Counted from the first letter of the stretch, positions 8,534-17,432 are shown. The stretch is DNA of 64,000 bases from Bradyrhizobium lablabi (GCF_018129385.1 NZ_JAFCLN010000005.1:124001-188000), one strand, 5' to 3'. Notes: generated from the sequence alone by a model not told the origin. Made by a program: numbers and translations.

Positions 8534-9502
8534 ATGAGCGCATTGACCGACGATACACTGCCTGCGAACCCGCGCGCGATGCGCGAGGAGATGATCGTGT
8601 TCGCCGCCATGGCGGTACTGCTGGCGGCCGTGCCGCTGAGCGGCATCTATCCGTTCTTCGTCATGCAGGCGCTGTGCTTTGCGCTGCTGGCCTGCGCCTT
8701 CAATTTGCTGATCGGCTATGGCGGCCTGCTGTCGTTTGGACACGCGATGTTCCTGGGGAGCGCCGGCTATTTCACCGCGCATGCCCTGAAGGAATGGCAT
8801 CTGGCGCCCGAACTGGCCATCATCGTCGGCGTCGCGGGCGCTGCGGTGCTCGCCGTCATCACCGGTTACATCTCGATCCGCCGCCAGGGTATCTATTTCT
8901 CGATGATCACGCTGGCGCTGTCGCAGCTACTCTACTTCATCTATCTGCAAGCGCCGTTCACCCACGGCGAAGACGGCATCCAGGGCATTCCGCAAGGCTA
9001 TCTGTTCGGCTTCATCAACCTCTCCAGGCCGACGGTGCTTTATTACGTCGTGCTCGCCGGGTTCCTTGGCGGCTTCCTGCTGATCTACCGCACCATCAAC
9101 TCGCCGTTCGGCGAGGTGCTGAAATCGATCCGCGAGAACGAGCAGCGCGCGATTTCGCTCGGCTACAAGACCGACCAGTACAAGCTGCTCGCCTTCATCC
9201 TGTCCGGCACGCTCGCCGGCTTTGCAGGCTCGCTGAAAGTGTTCGTGGCGCAGAATGCCTCGCTCACCGACGTGCACTGGACGATGTCGGGCGAGATCGT
9301 GCTGATGACGCTGGTCGGCGGCCTCGGCACCATCTTCGGTCCGGTGGTCGGCGCCTTCATCATCATCGCCATGCAGCAATATCTCGCCGGGTTCGGCCAG
9401 TGGGTGCTGGTGATTCAGGGCGTGATCTTCGTGGCCTGCGTGCTGGCGTTCCGGCGGGGTATCGTCGGCGAGATCGCCCATTATTTCCGCCGGTCCCTGT
9501 AA
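8534..9502 (+). CDS. livM: branched-chain amino acid-type ABC permease LivM
   Basis: Second permease subunit, 322 aa and strongly hydrophobic. LivM features are NLLIGYGGLLSFGHAMFLG, the EAA-like coupling helix GEVLKSIRENEQRAISLGY and the late GGLGTIFGPVVGA. It has an N-terminal leader of about 20 polar residues before the first membrane span. The start lies 1 bp after the livH stop, so translation is coupled. This is the last gene of the operon. Confidence 0.93.
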   Translation: MSALTDDTLPANPRAMREEMIVFAAMAVLLAAVPLSGIYPFFVMQALCFALLACAFNLLIGYGGLLSFGHAMFLGSAGYFTAHALKEWHLAPELAIIVGVAGAAVLAVITGYISIRRQGIYFSMITLALSQLLYFIYLQAPFTHGEDGIQGIPQGYLFGFINLSRPTVLYYVVLAGFLGGFLLIYRTINSPFGEVLKSIRENEQRAISLGYKTDQYKLLAFILSGTLAGFAGSLKVFVAQNASLTDVHWTMSGEIVLMTLVGGLGTIFGPVVGAFIIIAMQQYLAGFGQWVLVIQGVIFVACVLAFRRGIVGEIAHYFRRSL

Positions 9503-9509
9503 GTAGCTG

Positions 9510-9554
9510 ATTTTCTGAACGTTTTAGAAAATGGTGGATGGCCGGATTCCGGCC
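9510..9554 (+). terminator. possible end-of-operon hairpins after livM
   Basis: Two adjacent inverted repeats follow the livM stop: ATTTTCT (9510-9516) with AGAAAAT (9526-9532), and GGCCGG-ATT-CCGGCC (9540-9554). Neither is followed by a good T-run, so the assignment as a terminator is tentative. Confidence 0.35.
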
Positions 9555-9588
9555 GTCGGCGGCTGGGCTTTTCCCTCGAAATCAGTCT

Positions 9589-9606
9589 ATGACAGTTTTG
9601 TGACGG
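9589..9606 (-). promoter_or_regulatory. Pho box (PhoB binding site) before DUF47-pit
   Basis: Read on the minus strand the site is CCGTCAC-AAAA-CTGTCAT, two 7-bp direct half-sites with a 4-bp A-rich spacer. This is the PhoB pattern CTGTCAT-N4-CTGTCAT with two mismatches in one half-site. It lies 38 bp before the start of the DUF47 gene, within a normal promoter position. In Sinorhizobium meliloti the homologous orfA-pit operon is repressed by PhoB in low phosphate, which fits this placement. Confidence 0.7.
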
Positions 9607-9643
9607 GGCGCTCGCGGCCCGGCCCCAACACTGGAATTGACCC

Positions 9644-10291
9644 ATGCTGCTGCGCTGGTTTCGTGCCTTTCTGCCGCGGGAAGAGCGGTTCTTTGACCTG
9701 TTCGCGCGCCACGCCGAGGCGGTCCTGCAAGGCGCCAAGGCCTTACAGGGCATGATGCGCGGCGGCGACGAGACGCTGGTGTATTGCCAGCGCGTCAGCC
9801 AGTTCGAGAATGAGGCCGACGGCATCACCCGCGAAGTGCTCACAGCGGTGCGGCGAACCTTCATCACCCCGTTCGACCGCGGCGACATCAAGAACCTGAT
9901 CGGCGCGATGGACGATGCCATCGACCAGATGCAGCAGACCGCCAAGGCCGTGCTCCTGTTCGAGGTCCATTCGTTCGAGCCGCCGATGCGCGAGATCGCG
10001 CAGTTGCTGGTCGAATGCGCCGAGCTGGTGGGGCGCGCGCTGCCGCTGCTGCAATCGATCGGCAGCAACGTCACCGAACTGACGCTGATCACTGAAGAGA
10101 TCGGCAAGCTCGAGGGCCGGGTCGACGACCTCCACGACATCGGGCTGAAGGAATTGTTCCTCAAGCACCGCGACGCCAACACAATGGATTTCGTGGTGGG
10201 TGCGGAAATCTACAAGCACCTGGAAAAGGTCTCGGACCGTTTCGACGACGTCGCCAACGAGATCAACTCGATCGTGATCGAACAGGTTTAG
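9644..10291 (+). CDS. DUF47 family PhoU-like regulator of phosphate transport (OrfA/Pap)
   Basis: Soluble, all-helical protein of 215 aa of the DUF47/PhoU-like family. It is the partner usually encoded directly before a PiT transporter and is thought to control its activity. Visible family features are FFDLFARHAEAV near the start, the acidic metal-binding helices around FENEADGITRE and the C-terminal EIYKHLEKVSDRFDDVANEI. No signal peptide or membrane segment is present. The pit gene starts 11 bp after its stop, and the pair has a Pho box upstream. Confidence 0.9.
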   Translation: MLLRWFRAFLPREERFFDLFARHAEAVLQGAKALQGMMRGGDETLVYCQRVSQFENEADGITREVLTAVRRTFITPFDRGDIKNLIGAMDDAIDQMQQTAKAVLLFEVHSFEPPMREIAQLLVECAELVGRALPLLQSIGSNVTELTLITEEIGKLEGRVDDLHDIGLKELFLKHRDANTMDFVVGAEIYKHLEKVSDRFDDVANEINSIVIEQV

Positions 10292-10302
10292 GGCAGGGAC
10301 CC

Positions 10303-11307
10303 GTGGACGCCACGCTCGGTCTTCCTATCCTGATCGGACTGATCGCGGTTGCGCTGCTGTTCGATTTCCTGAACGGCCTGCACGATGCCGCCAATTCGAT
10401 CGCGACCATCGTCTCGACCCGCGTGCTGCGGCCGCAATATGCGGTGTTCTGGGCGGCCTTCTTCAATTTCATCGCGTTCCTGTTTTTCGGCCTGCATGTC
10501 GCCAACACCATCGGTAAGGGGATCATCGAGCCCGACATCGTCGACGCTGCAGTGATCTTTGCCGCGCTGATCGGCGCCATCGTCTGGAACCTGATCACCT
10601 GGGGGCTCGGCATTCCCTCGTCGAGCTCGCACGCGCTGATCGGGGGGCTGGTCGGTGCGGGCGTTGCAAAGGTCGGCATATCGGCGGTGGTCTGGAGCGG
10701 CCTGTCCAAGACGCTGCTTGCGATCGTGCTGTCGCCGCTGGTCGGCTTCCTGCTGGCGCTGGTGCTGGTGGCGATCGTCTCATGGCTGTCGATGCGTTCG
10801 ACGCCGTTTGCGGTGGATCGCGCCTTCCGCATCCTGCAATTCGCCTCGGCCTCGCTCTATTCGCTCGGCCATGGCGGCAACGATGCGCAGAAGACCATGG
10901 GCATCATCGCCGTGCTGCTCTATTCGCAAGGCTATCTCGGCACGGAGTTCTCTATTCCGTTCTGGGTGGTGATCTCCTGCCAGGCTGCGATGGGGCTGGG
11001 CACGCTGATGGGCGGCTGGCGCATCGTGCGCACGATGGGGCTGCGCATCACCAAGCTTACCCCGATGCAGGGGTTTTGCGCCGAAACCGGCGGGGCCATC
11101 ACGCTGTTCATGGCGACCTATCTCGGCGTGCCCGTGTCCACCACCCACACCATCACCGGCGCCATTGTCGGCGTCGGCGCGGCGCGGCGGGTCTCCGCAG
11201 TGCGCTGGAACGTCGCAAGCTCGATCGTCTATGCCTGGGTGATCACGATCCCGGCGTCGGCGATCATCGCTGCGGCGAGTTATGGGGTCGTGCTGCTGCT
11301 GCGCTGA
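10303..11307 (+). CDS. pit: low-affinity inorganic phosphate transporter, PiT family
   Basis: Inner-membrane metal-phosphate/proton symporter of 334 aa. The two PiT signature halves are seen: FDFLNGLHDAANSIATIV near the N-terminus and SLGHGGNDAQKTMGIIAV in the second half, each carrying the conserved Asn-Asp or Asp-Ala core. About ten hydrophobic segments surround them. The start is GTG 10303, 11 bp after the DUF47 gene, so the two are co-transcribed. Low-affinity uptake under phosphate sufficiency is the expected role. Confidence 0.92.
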   Translation: MDATLGLPILIGLIAVALLFDFLNGLHDAANSIATIVSTRVLRPQYAVFWAAFFNFIAFLFFGLHVANTIGKGIIEPDIVDAAVIFAALIGAIVWNLITWGLGIPSSSSHALIGGLVGAGVAKVGISAVVWSGLSKTLLAIVLSPLVGFLLALVLVAIVSWLSMRSTPFAVDRAFRILQFASASLYSLGHGGNDAQKTMGIIAVLLYSQGYLGTEFSIPFWVVISCQAAMGLGTLMGGWRIVRTMGLRITKLTPMQGFCAETGGAITLFMATYLGVPVSTTHTITGAIVGVGAARRVSAVRWNVASSIVYAWVITIPASAIIAAASYGVVLLLR

Positions 11308-11622
11308 TCAGGTGACGAGTTTCAACCCGACGATGCCGGATACGATCAGCCCGATACAGGCGAGGCGGGCGACGGTAGCGGGGTCGCCGAACAGGACGAT
11401 GCCGAGGATGGCGGTTCCGACCGCGCCGATGCCGGTCCAGACCGCGTAGGCGGTTCCGATCGGCAGCGTTTTGAGCGCCAATCCCAACAGGACGATGCTG
11501 CCGGCCATGCTGATCAGTGTCAGCACGGATGGCACCAGCCGCGAAAATCCTTCGGTGTATTTGAGGCCGATGGCCCAGCCGACTTCCAGAAGACCGGCTA
11601 CGAACAGAATTGACCACGCCAC
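11308..11622 (-). CDS. gdx: small multidrug-resistance family guanidinium exporter (Gdx/SugE)
   Basis: Four-helix inner-membrane protein of 104 aa of the SMR family. The essential membrane Glu is in [16 protein letters not shown] (E13), and the sequence [11 protein letters not shown] follows the SugE/Gdx subgroup rather than the EmrE subgroup. Gdx proteins work as dual-topology dimers and exchange guanidinium for protons. The start is GTG 11622, preceded by GGAAGGG. A two-hairpin guanidine-II riboswitch lies 20-68 bases upstream, which independently supports guanidinium as substrate. It converges on pit with no gap: the two stop codons abut. Confidence 0.92.
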   Translation of the reverse strand: MAWSILFVAGLLEVGWAIGLKYTEGFSRLVPSVLTLISMAGSIVLLGLALKTLPIGTAYAVWTGIGAVGTAILGIVLFGDPATVARLACIGLIVSGIVGLKLVT

Positions 11623-11641
11623 GACAAACCCTTCCGATAAG

Positions 11642-11690
11642 GCAGGGTCGTCCCCGCGGATGATAGGTCAAAGGGGAGGCCGTCCTCCCC
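11642..11690 (-). promoter_or_regulatory. guanidine-II (mini-ykkC) riboswitch controlling gdx
   Basis: On the minus strand two hairpins with ACGR tetraloops occur in tandem. The first is GGGGAGG-ACGG-CCTCCCC (11690-11673, 7 perfect pairs). The second is GCGGGG-ACGA-CCCTGC (11657-11642, 6 pairs with one G-U). They are separated by 15 nt. Two short stems each capped by ACGR is the defining architecture of mini-ykkC, the guanidine-II riboswitch. The second stem ends about 5 nt before the gdx Shine-Dalgarno GGAAGGG, so ligand binding would be expected to expose it. Confidence 0.9.
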
Positions 11691-11729
11691 AAGCGCGATG
11701 ACTTGTCATCGCGCTTTATCTCCTTGTCT

Positions 11730-11778
11730 GAGCATGATCTTTTCCGAAAACCGGTTCCCACTTTTCGGGATCACGCTC
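11730..11778. repeat. intergenic palindromic repeat (ACCGGTT-core family)
   Basis: Imperfect palindrome bounded by GAGCATGATC (11730-11739) and GATCACGCTC (11769-11778), with an inner AAAACCGGTTCCCAC. Similar elements with the same ACCGGTT core occur at about 55446, 60720 and 62533 in this window. Confidence 0.65.
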
Positions 11779-11864
11779 GTCGGATATGGGGGCGGCTGCC
11801 TCTGGGTGCAACCGGCGAGAATCGCCCTTGATCGCGCCCGTTTTCCCTGCCAAACGCTCGGCCC

Positions 11865-13490
11865 ATGTCCGACATTGCTCTTTCTGCCGAGTCGCTACCT
11901 GCGTCGCCGCTAGCCCATGAAGTGGCGCGTCGCCGCACGTTTGCGATCATCTCGCACCCGGACGCCGGCAAGACCACGCTGACCGAAAAGCTCCTGCTGT
12001 TCGGCGGCGCGATCAATCTGGCCGGGCAGGTCAAGGCCAAGGGCGAGCGGCGCAACACCCGCTCCGACTGGATGAAGATCGAGCGCGAGCGCGGCATCTC
12101 CGTCGTCACCTCGGTGATGACGTTCGAGTTCAATGACCTCGTGTTCAACCTTTTGGATACGCCGGGCCACGAGGATTTTTCGGAAGATACCTACCGCACG
12201 CTGACGGCGGTGGATTCCGCCGTCATGGTGATCGACGCGGCCAAGGGCATCGAGGCGCGCACCCGAAAGCTGTTCGAGGTCTGCCGTCTCCGCGACATCC
12301 CGATCATCACCTTCATCAACAAGATGGACCGCGAGAGCCGCGACACCTTTGAGCTGCTCGACGAAATCGAGAAGACGCTGGCGCTCGACACCACGCCGAT
12401 GACCTGGCCGGTCGGCCGCGGCCGCGATTTCCTCGGCACCTACGACGTCCGCAACGGCGGCGTGCGCCTGCTCGAGGGCGGCGGCGCCAAGACCGGCGCG
12501 ACCGAGCAGATCGACATTGCCGATCTCGGCAAGCGCAACGCCAATCTCGACGTCGCCCACGTCAAGGACGAACTCGAACTGGTGTCGGAAGCCTGCAAGC
12601 CGTTCGAGCTCGAAGCCTTCCGCGAGGGCCATTTGACGCCGGTCTACTTTGGCAGCGCGCTGCGCAATTTTGGCGTCGGGGATCTCCTGGAAGGTCTGGG
12701 CCAGTTCGCGCCGCCGCCGCGCGCGCAGGATTCCGATCTGCGCAAGGTCGAGGCGGCGGAAGCGCGCATGAGCGCCTTCGTGTTCAAGATCCAGGCCAAC
12801 ATGGATCCGAACCATCGCGATCGCATCGCCTTTGCAAGGCTTTGCTCCGGAAAGCTCAGCCGCGGCATGAAGGCCAAGCTGGTGCGCACCGGTAAGAACA
12901 TGAGCCTGTCGAGCCCGCAATTCTTCTTCGCCCAGGACCGGTCGGTCGCGGACGAGGCCTTTGCCGGCGACGTCGTCGGCATTCCCAACCACGGCACGCT
13001 GCGGATCGGCGACACGCTGACCGAGGGCGAGGATTTGACCTTCGTCGGCGTGCCGAGCTTTGCGCCGGAAATCGTCCGCCGCGTGCGGCTGACCGATGCG
13101 ATGAAGGCCAAGAAGTTGAAAGAGGCCTTGCAGCAGATGTCAGAAGAGGGCGTCGTGCAGGTGTTCCGGCCGCGCGACGGTGCGCCGGCCCTCGTCGGCG
13201 TGGTCGGCCCGCTCCAGCTCGACGTGCTGAAGGCACGGCTGGATGCGGAATATTCGCTGCCGGTGGAATTCGAAGTGTCGGAATTCTCGCTCGCGCGCTG
13301 GATTTCGTCCGACGACCGCAAGAAGCTGGAGGCGTTCATCGCCGCCAATGGCTCGGGTATTGCCGACGACGTCGACGGCGATCCGGTGTTCATGGCGAAG
13401 AACGAGTTCTACCTCGGCTATACGAAGGAACGGGCCGAGGGGATCGAGTTCTCGTCGGTGAAGGATGTGAAGAAGAAGGGCGCGGCTTAG
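11865..13490 (+). CDS. prfC: peptide chain release factor 3
   Basis: Cytoplasmic translational GTPase of 541 aa that recycles RF1/RF2 after peptide release. G1 is HPDAGKTT (31-38), G3 is DTPGHEDF (98-105) and G4 is NKMD (152-155). The switch region carrying ERERGISVVTSVM and the later RGMKAKLVRTGKNMSLSS are characteristic of RF3 rather than EF-G. Length is normal for the family. The gene is monocistronic, flanked by repeat-containing spacers. Confidence 0.96.
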   Translation: MSDIALSAESLPASPLAHEVARRRTFAIISHPDAGKTTLTEKLLLFGGAINLAGQVKAKGERRNTRSDWMKIERERGISVVTSVMTFEFNDLVFNLLDTPGHEDFSEDTYRTLTAVDSAVMVIDAAKGIEARTRKLFEVCRLRDIPIITFINKMDRESRDTFELLDEIEKTLALDTTPMTWPVGRGRDFLGTYDVRNGGVRLLEGGGAKTGATEQIDIADLGKRNANLDVAHVKDELELVSEACKPFELEAFREGHLTPVYFGSALRNFGVGDLLEGLGQFAPPPRAQDSDLRKVEAAEARMSAFVFKIQANMDPNHRDRIAFARLCSGKLSRGMKAKLVRTGKNMSLSSPQFFFAQDRSVADEAFAGDVVGIPNHGTLRIGDTLTEGEDLTFVGVPSFAPEIVRRVRLTDAMKAKKLKEALQQMSEEGVVQVFRPRDGAPALVGVVGPLQLDVLKARLDAEYSLPVEFEVSEFSLARWISSDDRKKLEAFIAANGSGIADDVDGDPVFMAKNEFYLGYTKERAEGIEFSSVKDVKKKGAA

Positions 13491-13533
13491 GATCAGGGCG
13501 GGTTTTACCCGTATCTGGTGCCACATCCTCATT

Positions 13534-13632
13534 CGTCGTCCCCCCGCGGAGGCGGGGGACCCAGTACGCCGCGGTCCTTCCGCAACTCACTGACGTCTCT
13601 GGAATACTGGATCGCCTGCGCGGGCGATGACG
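13534..13632. repeat. intergenic repeat with two short palindromes
   Basis: Contains GTCCCCC (13538-13544) paired with GGGGGAC (13554-13560), followed by CCAGTACGCCGCGG and by TCGCC-TGCGCG-GGCGA. This composite resembles interspersed repeats common between genes in Bradyrhizobium. It may also serve as the prfC terminator. Confidence 0.5.
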
Positions 13633-13715
13633 GCGATGGATTGCGGAACTCGCGAGCGCGCGGAAGTGAATGCGCCGGGCTTGATGGAGGCCGGGACGCG
13701 CCTCATCTTTTGGGG

Positions 13716-14336
13716 ATGATGCGCCGCGTTCTCTTGCTTCTGGTTTTCGTCGGTATGGCCGCGCTTGCCGGCCAGGCCGGCGCGCAGCAGCACCCGCTCG
13801 AGGCCGCGCCGTTTTCGCATTCGCCCTGCAGCGTGCTCGACGGCCAGCCCTGTACGCCGTCCTTTTGCAGCATCTTCAACAACGGGCCGTGCGTTCCCGA
13901 GATCGACTACCCCTACGGCCAGAACCTGCAGCTCACGGTCCAGACCGTGCCGTCCGAGAAAGACGCCGCAAAATACAAGAAGCCGGATCATGACCTCAAT
14001 AACATCGGCGATCTCTTCGCCGCGTTGCGCTCGTGCTGGACGCCGCCGCCGGCCGACAATGCGCGCGAGGGCATGCAGATGTCGGTGCGTTTCAGCTTCA
14101 AGCGCTCGGGTCAGATCATCGCCAAGCCGCAACTGACCTTTGCCACGGCCGGCGTGCCGGCGGAGACGCGTACAACCTATCTGAACGCCATCAATGCCTC
14201 GCTCAATGCGTGCATGCCGCTGAAATTTACCGACGGGCTCGGCGGTGCGCTGGCCGGCCGGCCGATCGCGATCCGCTATGTCGACAATCGCGACCTTGGA
14301 AAGTCATCGCAGAACCAGACGCCCGCACCGCGCTGA
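13716..14336 (+). CDS. exported protein with TonB/TolA C-terminal-like domain
   Basis: Protein of 206 aa with a clear signal peptide (MMRRVLLLLVFVGMAALAG to about AQA). A Cys-rich middle follows (CSVLDGQPC, FCSIFNNGPC) and then a domain reading LRSCWTPP, MSVRFSFKRSGQI, a long helix and ACMPLKF. This order of a Cys-containing helix, two strands with a Gly turn, a helix with Cys and a final strand is like the C-terminal domain of TonB/TolA-type proteins. No transmembrane anchor or proline-rich linker of a true TonB is present, so the function is open. The start is ATG 13716 or 13719. The gene precedes nnrU and is not obviously linked to it. Confidence 0.65.
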   Translation: MMRRVLLLLVFVGMAALAGQAGAQQHPLEAAPFSHSPCSVLDGQPCTPSFCSIFNNGPCVPEIDYPYGQNLQLTVQTVPSEKDAAKYKKPDHDLNNIGDLFAALRSCWTPPPADNAREGMQMSVRFSFKRSGQIIAKPQLTFATAGVPAETRTTYLNAINASLNACMPLKFTDGLGGALAGRPIAIRYVDNRDLGKSSQNQTPAPR

Positions 14337-14405
14337 GCGCATTGCCTCCGGCGCGCCAAAAATGATAGGCGATTGGGCGGGAAAAAGCGCCAAGGGAGGA
14401 CAGGG

Positions 14406-14990
14406 GTGGGACTGACGGTGATGATCCTGGGGCTGATCCTGTTCCTCGGCGTCCATACGCTGACGACCCAGCGCGCGGCGCGGGCGAAGGTGATCGCCTC
14501 GACGGGCGAGGGCGGCTACAAGATCGGCTATTCGCTGGCCTCCGCAGCAGGGCTTGCGCTGATCGTCTGGGGTTTTGCCAACTACCGCGCCACCGGCTGG
14601 ATCAATGTCTGGTATCCGCCGACCGCCATGAAGCATATCACGGTGGCCCTGATGCTGCCGGCGGTGATCCTGGTAGTGGCCGCCTACATCCGCGGCCGCA
14701 TCTACACCACGCTGAAGCATCCGATGCTGGCAGGCATCAAATTGTGGGCGGCAGCGCATCTGCTCGCCAACGGCGATCTCGGCTCCATCATCCTGTTCGG
14801 CTCGTTCCTGGCCTGGGCGGTGTTCGACCGCATCACGCTGAAGCGCCGCACCGATGGCGGCGGGCCGCCGATCCCCGTCGGCGGGCCCGGCAATGACCTG
14901 ATCGCGGTCGCGGTCGGCGTCATCGCCTATCTCGCACTTGCCTTCGCGTTCCATCCGGTCGTGATCGGCGTGCCTGTCGTTGGAGCGTAA
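14406..14990 (+). CDS. NnrU family membrane protein
   Basis: Polytopic inner-membrane protein of 194 aa with about five hydrophobic segments. It carries NnrU landmarks such as LGLILFLGVHTL at the N-terminus and HPMLAGIKLWAAAHLLANGD in the middle. NnrU is linked to nitric-oxide/nitrite metabolism in denitrifying alphaproteobacteria, where it is needed for normal nitrite/NO reductase expression. Here no denitrification gene is adjacent. The start chosen is GTG 14406, 6 bases behind GGAGGA (14395-14400). The gene ends 3 bp before panB. Confidence 0.8.
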   Translation: MGLTVMILGLILFLGVHTLTTQRAARAKVIASTGEGGYKIGYSLASAAGLALIVWGFANYRATGWINVWYPPTAMKHITVALMLPAVILVVAAYIRGRIYTTLKHPMLAGIKLWAAAHLLANGDLGSIILFGSFLAWAVFDRITLKRRTDGGGPPIPVGGPGNDLIAVAVGVIAYLALAFAFHPVVIGVPVVGA

Positions 14991-14993
14991 GAA

Positions 14994-15818
14994 ATGTCAG
15001 TTCAATCGGCCATCAGGCGCAAGACCGCGCCGGATATCCTCGCTCGCAAGGGCGGCGATCCCATCGTCATGCTGACCTCCTATCACGCGCACACGGCGGC
15101 GCTGGTCGACCGCTACTGCGACGTGATTTTGGTCGGCGACTCCCTCGGCAATGTCATGCACGGGCTCGAGACCACCGTGCCGGTCACGCTCGAGATGATG
15201 ATCTTGCAGGGACGCGCGGTGATGCGCGGATCGCAGCATGCGCTTGTCGTCGTCGACATGCCGTTCGGCTCGTATGAGGCTTCCAAGGAACAGGCGTTTC
15301 ATTCCGCGGTGCGGATCCTCAAGGAAACCCATTGCGGCGCGGTGAAGCTCGAGGGCGGCGAGCGGATGGCGGAGACGGTCGCGTTCCTGTCCGAGCGCGG
15401 CATTCCCGTGATGGGCCATGTTGGGCTGACGCCGCAATCGATCAACACGCTCGGCTCGTTCCGCGCGCAGGGGCGCGAAGAGGGCAGTTGGGAGCCGATC
15501 GAGAAGGATGCGCGAGCGATTTCCGACGCGGGCGCGTTCTCGGTCGTGATCGAGGCGGTGGCCGAACCGCTGGCACGCAAGATCACGCAGGAGATCGCCA
15601 TTCCCACCATCGGCATCGGCGCGAGCGCGGCCTGTGACGGCCAGGTGCTGGTGCTGGAGGACATGCTCGGCCTGTCGCCGCGCACGCCAAAATTCGTGCG
15701 GCGCTATGGCGACCTTGGACCCGCGATCGAAGCCGCGGTAAAGGGCTATGCCGACGATGTGCGCGCCCGCGCGTTTCCGGGGCCGGAGCATGTTTATGGC
15801 ATGAAGACAAAAGCCTGA
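14994..15818 (+). CDS. panB: 3-methyl-2-oxobutanoate hydroxymethyltransferase
   Basis: Cytoplasmic enzyme of 274 aa for the first committed step of pantothenate synthesis: transfer of hydroxymethyl from 5,10-methylene-THF to ketoisovalerate to give ketopantoate. Family motifs are [33 protein letters not shown] with the metal-binding Asp, [10 protein letters not shown] and GHVGLTPQS. The first 15 residues resemble those of other PanB proteins, which supports ATG 14994. panC is not next to it; an acyl-CoA synthetase follows 10 bp downstream, so the two may be co-transcribed. Confidence 0.95.
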   Translation: MSVQSAIRRKTAPDILARKGGDPIVMLTSYHAHTAALVDRYCDVILVGDSLGNVMHGLETTVPVTLEMMILQGRAVMRGSQHALVVVDMPFGSYEASKEQAFHSAVRILKETHCGAVKLEGGERMAETVAFLSERGIPVMGHVGLTPQSINTLGSFRAQGREEGSWEPIEKDARAISDAGAFSVVIEAVAEPLARKITQEIAIPTIGIGASAACDGQVLVLEDMLGLSPRTPKFVRRYGDLGPAIEAAVKGYADDVRARAFPGPEHVYGMKTKA

Positions 15819-15828
15819 GGGCGGGGCA

Positions 15829-17424
15829 ATGGACTGGTCGAAGCATTCAATCCCGGCGATGCGGCTGGAGGCGCGGTTCGGCGACCGGCTGGTGCCGGCC
15901 TTTTGCGAGCGGCCGAAAAGCATCTGGGCGATGATTGCGGAAGCGGCCGCGAAGAATCCGGATGGCGAGGCTCTGGTGTGCGGCGATCGTCGCATGAGCT
16001 GGCGCGAGGCGGTGGCGCAATCGGCAAGGATTGCGGCCGGTTTTCAGAAGCTGGGACTGCAAAGCGGCGACCGGCTCGCGGTGCTGCTCGGCAACCGCAT
16101 CGAATTTGTGCTGACGATGTTTGCCGCGGCGCATGCCGGGCTGGTGACGGTGCTGCTCTCGACCCGCCAGCAGAAGCCGGAGATTGCCTATGTGCTGACG
16201 AATTGCGGCGCCAAGGCCCTGGTGCACGAGGCCGCGCTGGCCGAGCGGTTGCCGGATGCGGGCGACGTTCCCGATCTCGTGCGCCGGATTGCCGTCGATG
16301 ACGATCCGCGCGTCTCGCAATTTGGCGGGCTGCTCGACCATGCCGCAGCCAGCCCCGCTGAGGTCGGCGAAGAGGATACCGCGATGATCCTCTACACCTC
16401 CGGCACGACGGGCAAGCCGAAGGGCGCGATGCTGGCGCATTGCAACGTCATCCATTCCTCCGCCGTGTTTGTTTCCTGCCTGAAGCTGACGGCGGCGGAT
16501 CGCTCGATCGCCGCGGTACCGCTCGGCCATGTCACCGGCGTGGTCGCCAATGTCATGACCATGGTGTGCTGCGGCGGCGCGTTGATCATCATGCCCGAGT
16601 TCAAGGCAGCCGAATATCTGAGGGTCGCCGCGCGCGAGCGTGTCACCTACACGGTGATGGTGCCGGCGATGTATAATCTCTGCCTGCTCCAGCCGGATTT
16701 CGACAGCTACGATCTCTCGAGTTGGCGCATCGGCGGTTTTGGCGGCGCGCCGATGCCGATCGCCACGATCGAGAAACTCGCAGTGAAAATTCCGGGATTG
16801 CAGCTCGCCAATTGCTATGGTGCGACCGAGACGACCTCACCCTCGACCATGATGCCTGCCCAGTTCGTCGCATCCCACATCGACAGCGTCGGCCTGCCGT
16901 GCCCGGGCGCTGATATCATCGCGGTCGATAGCGAGGGCAGGGAACTGCCGCGCGGCGAGATCGGCGAAATCTGGATCCGGTCCGCCTCTGTCATCAAGGG
17001 CTACTGGAACAATCCGAAAGCGACCGCGGAAAGCTTTACCGGCGGCTTCTGGCATTCCGGCGATCTCGGCTCGATCGATGCCGACAATTTCGTGCGCGTG
17101 TTCGATCGGCAGAAGGACATGATCAACCGCGGGGGCTTGAAGATCTATTCGGCCGAGGTGGAATCGGTGCTGGCGGGCCACCCTGATGTGGTCGAGAGCG
17201 CGATCATCGCAAAGCCGTGCCCGGTGCTGGGCGAGCGCGTGCATGCGGTGGTAGTGACGCGCAACGGGGTGGCCGGCGAAGTGCTGCGCGCCTGGTGTGC
17301 GGAGCGGCTGTCGGATTACAAGGTGCCGGAGACGATGCAGATCACCGCCGAGCCGCTGCCGCGCAACGCCAACGGCAAGGTGATCAAGCGGCAGTTGCGC
17401 GAGGCGTTTGCGGCGGGGTCTTAG
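15829..17424 (+). CDS. AMP-dependent acyl-CoA synthetase/ligase (class I adenylate-forming)
   Basis: Cytoplasmic ligase of 531 aa that activates a carboxylic acid as acyl-AMP and then as the CoA thioester. The P-loop-like motif is MILYTSGTTGKPKGAM (about 186-201). The A5 motif is NCYGATETTSPS, A7 is WHSGDLGSID, the hinge A8 reads DMINRGGLKIYSAEVE, and the catalytic Lys A10 is in NANGKVIKRQLR. The acid substrate is not predictable. It follows panB by 10 bp. Confidence 0.9.
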   Translation: MDWSKHSIPAMRLEARFGDRLVPAFCERPKSIWAMIAEAAAKNPDGEALVCGDRRMSWREAVAQSARIAAGFQKLGLQSGDRLAVLLGNRIEFVLTMFAAAHAGLVTVLLSTRQQKPEIAYVLTNCGAKALVHEAALAERLPDAGDVPDLVRRIAVDDDPRVSQFGGLLDHAAASPAEVGEEDTAMILYTSGTTGKPKGAMLAHCNVIHSSAVFVSCLKLTAADRSIAAVPLGHVTGVVANVMTMVCCGGALIIMPEFKAAEYLRVAARERVTYTVMVPAMYNLCLLQPDFDSYDLSSWRIGGFGGAPMPIATIEKLAVKIPGLQLANCYGATETTSPSTMMPAQFVASHIDSVGLPCPGADIIAVDSEGRELPRGEIGEIWIRSASVIKGYWNNPKATAESFTGGFWHSGDLGSIDADNFVRVFDRQKDMINRGGLKIYSAEVESVLAGHPDVVESAIIAKPCPVLGERVHAVVVTRNGVAGEVLRAWCAERLSDYKVPETMQITAEPLPRNANGKVIKRQLREAFAAGS

Positions 17425-17432
17425 TCTCAGTA

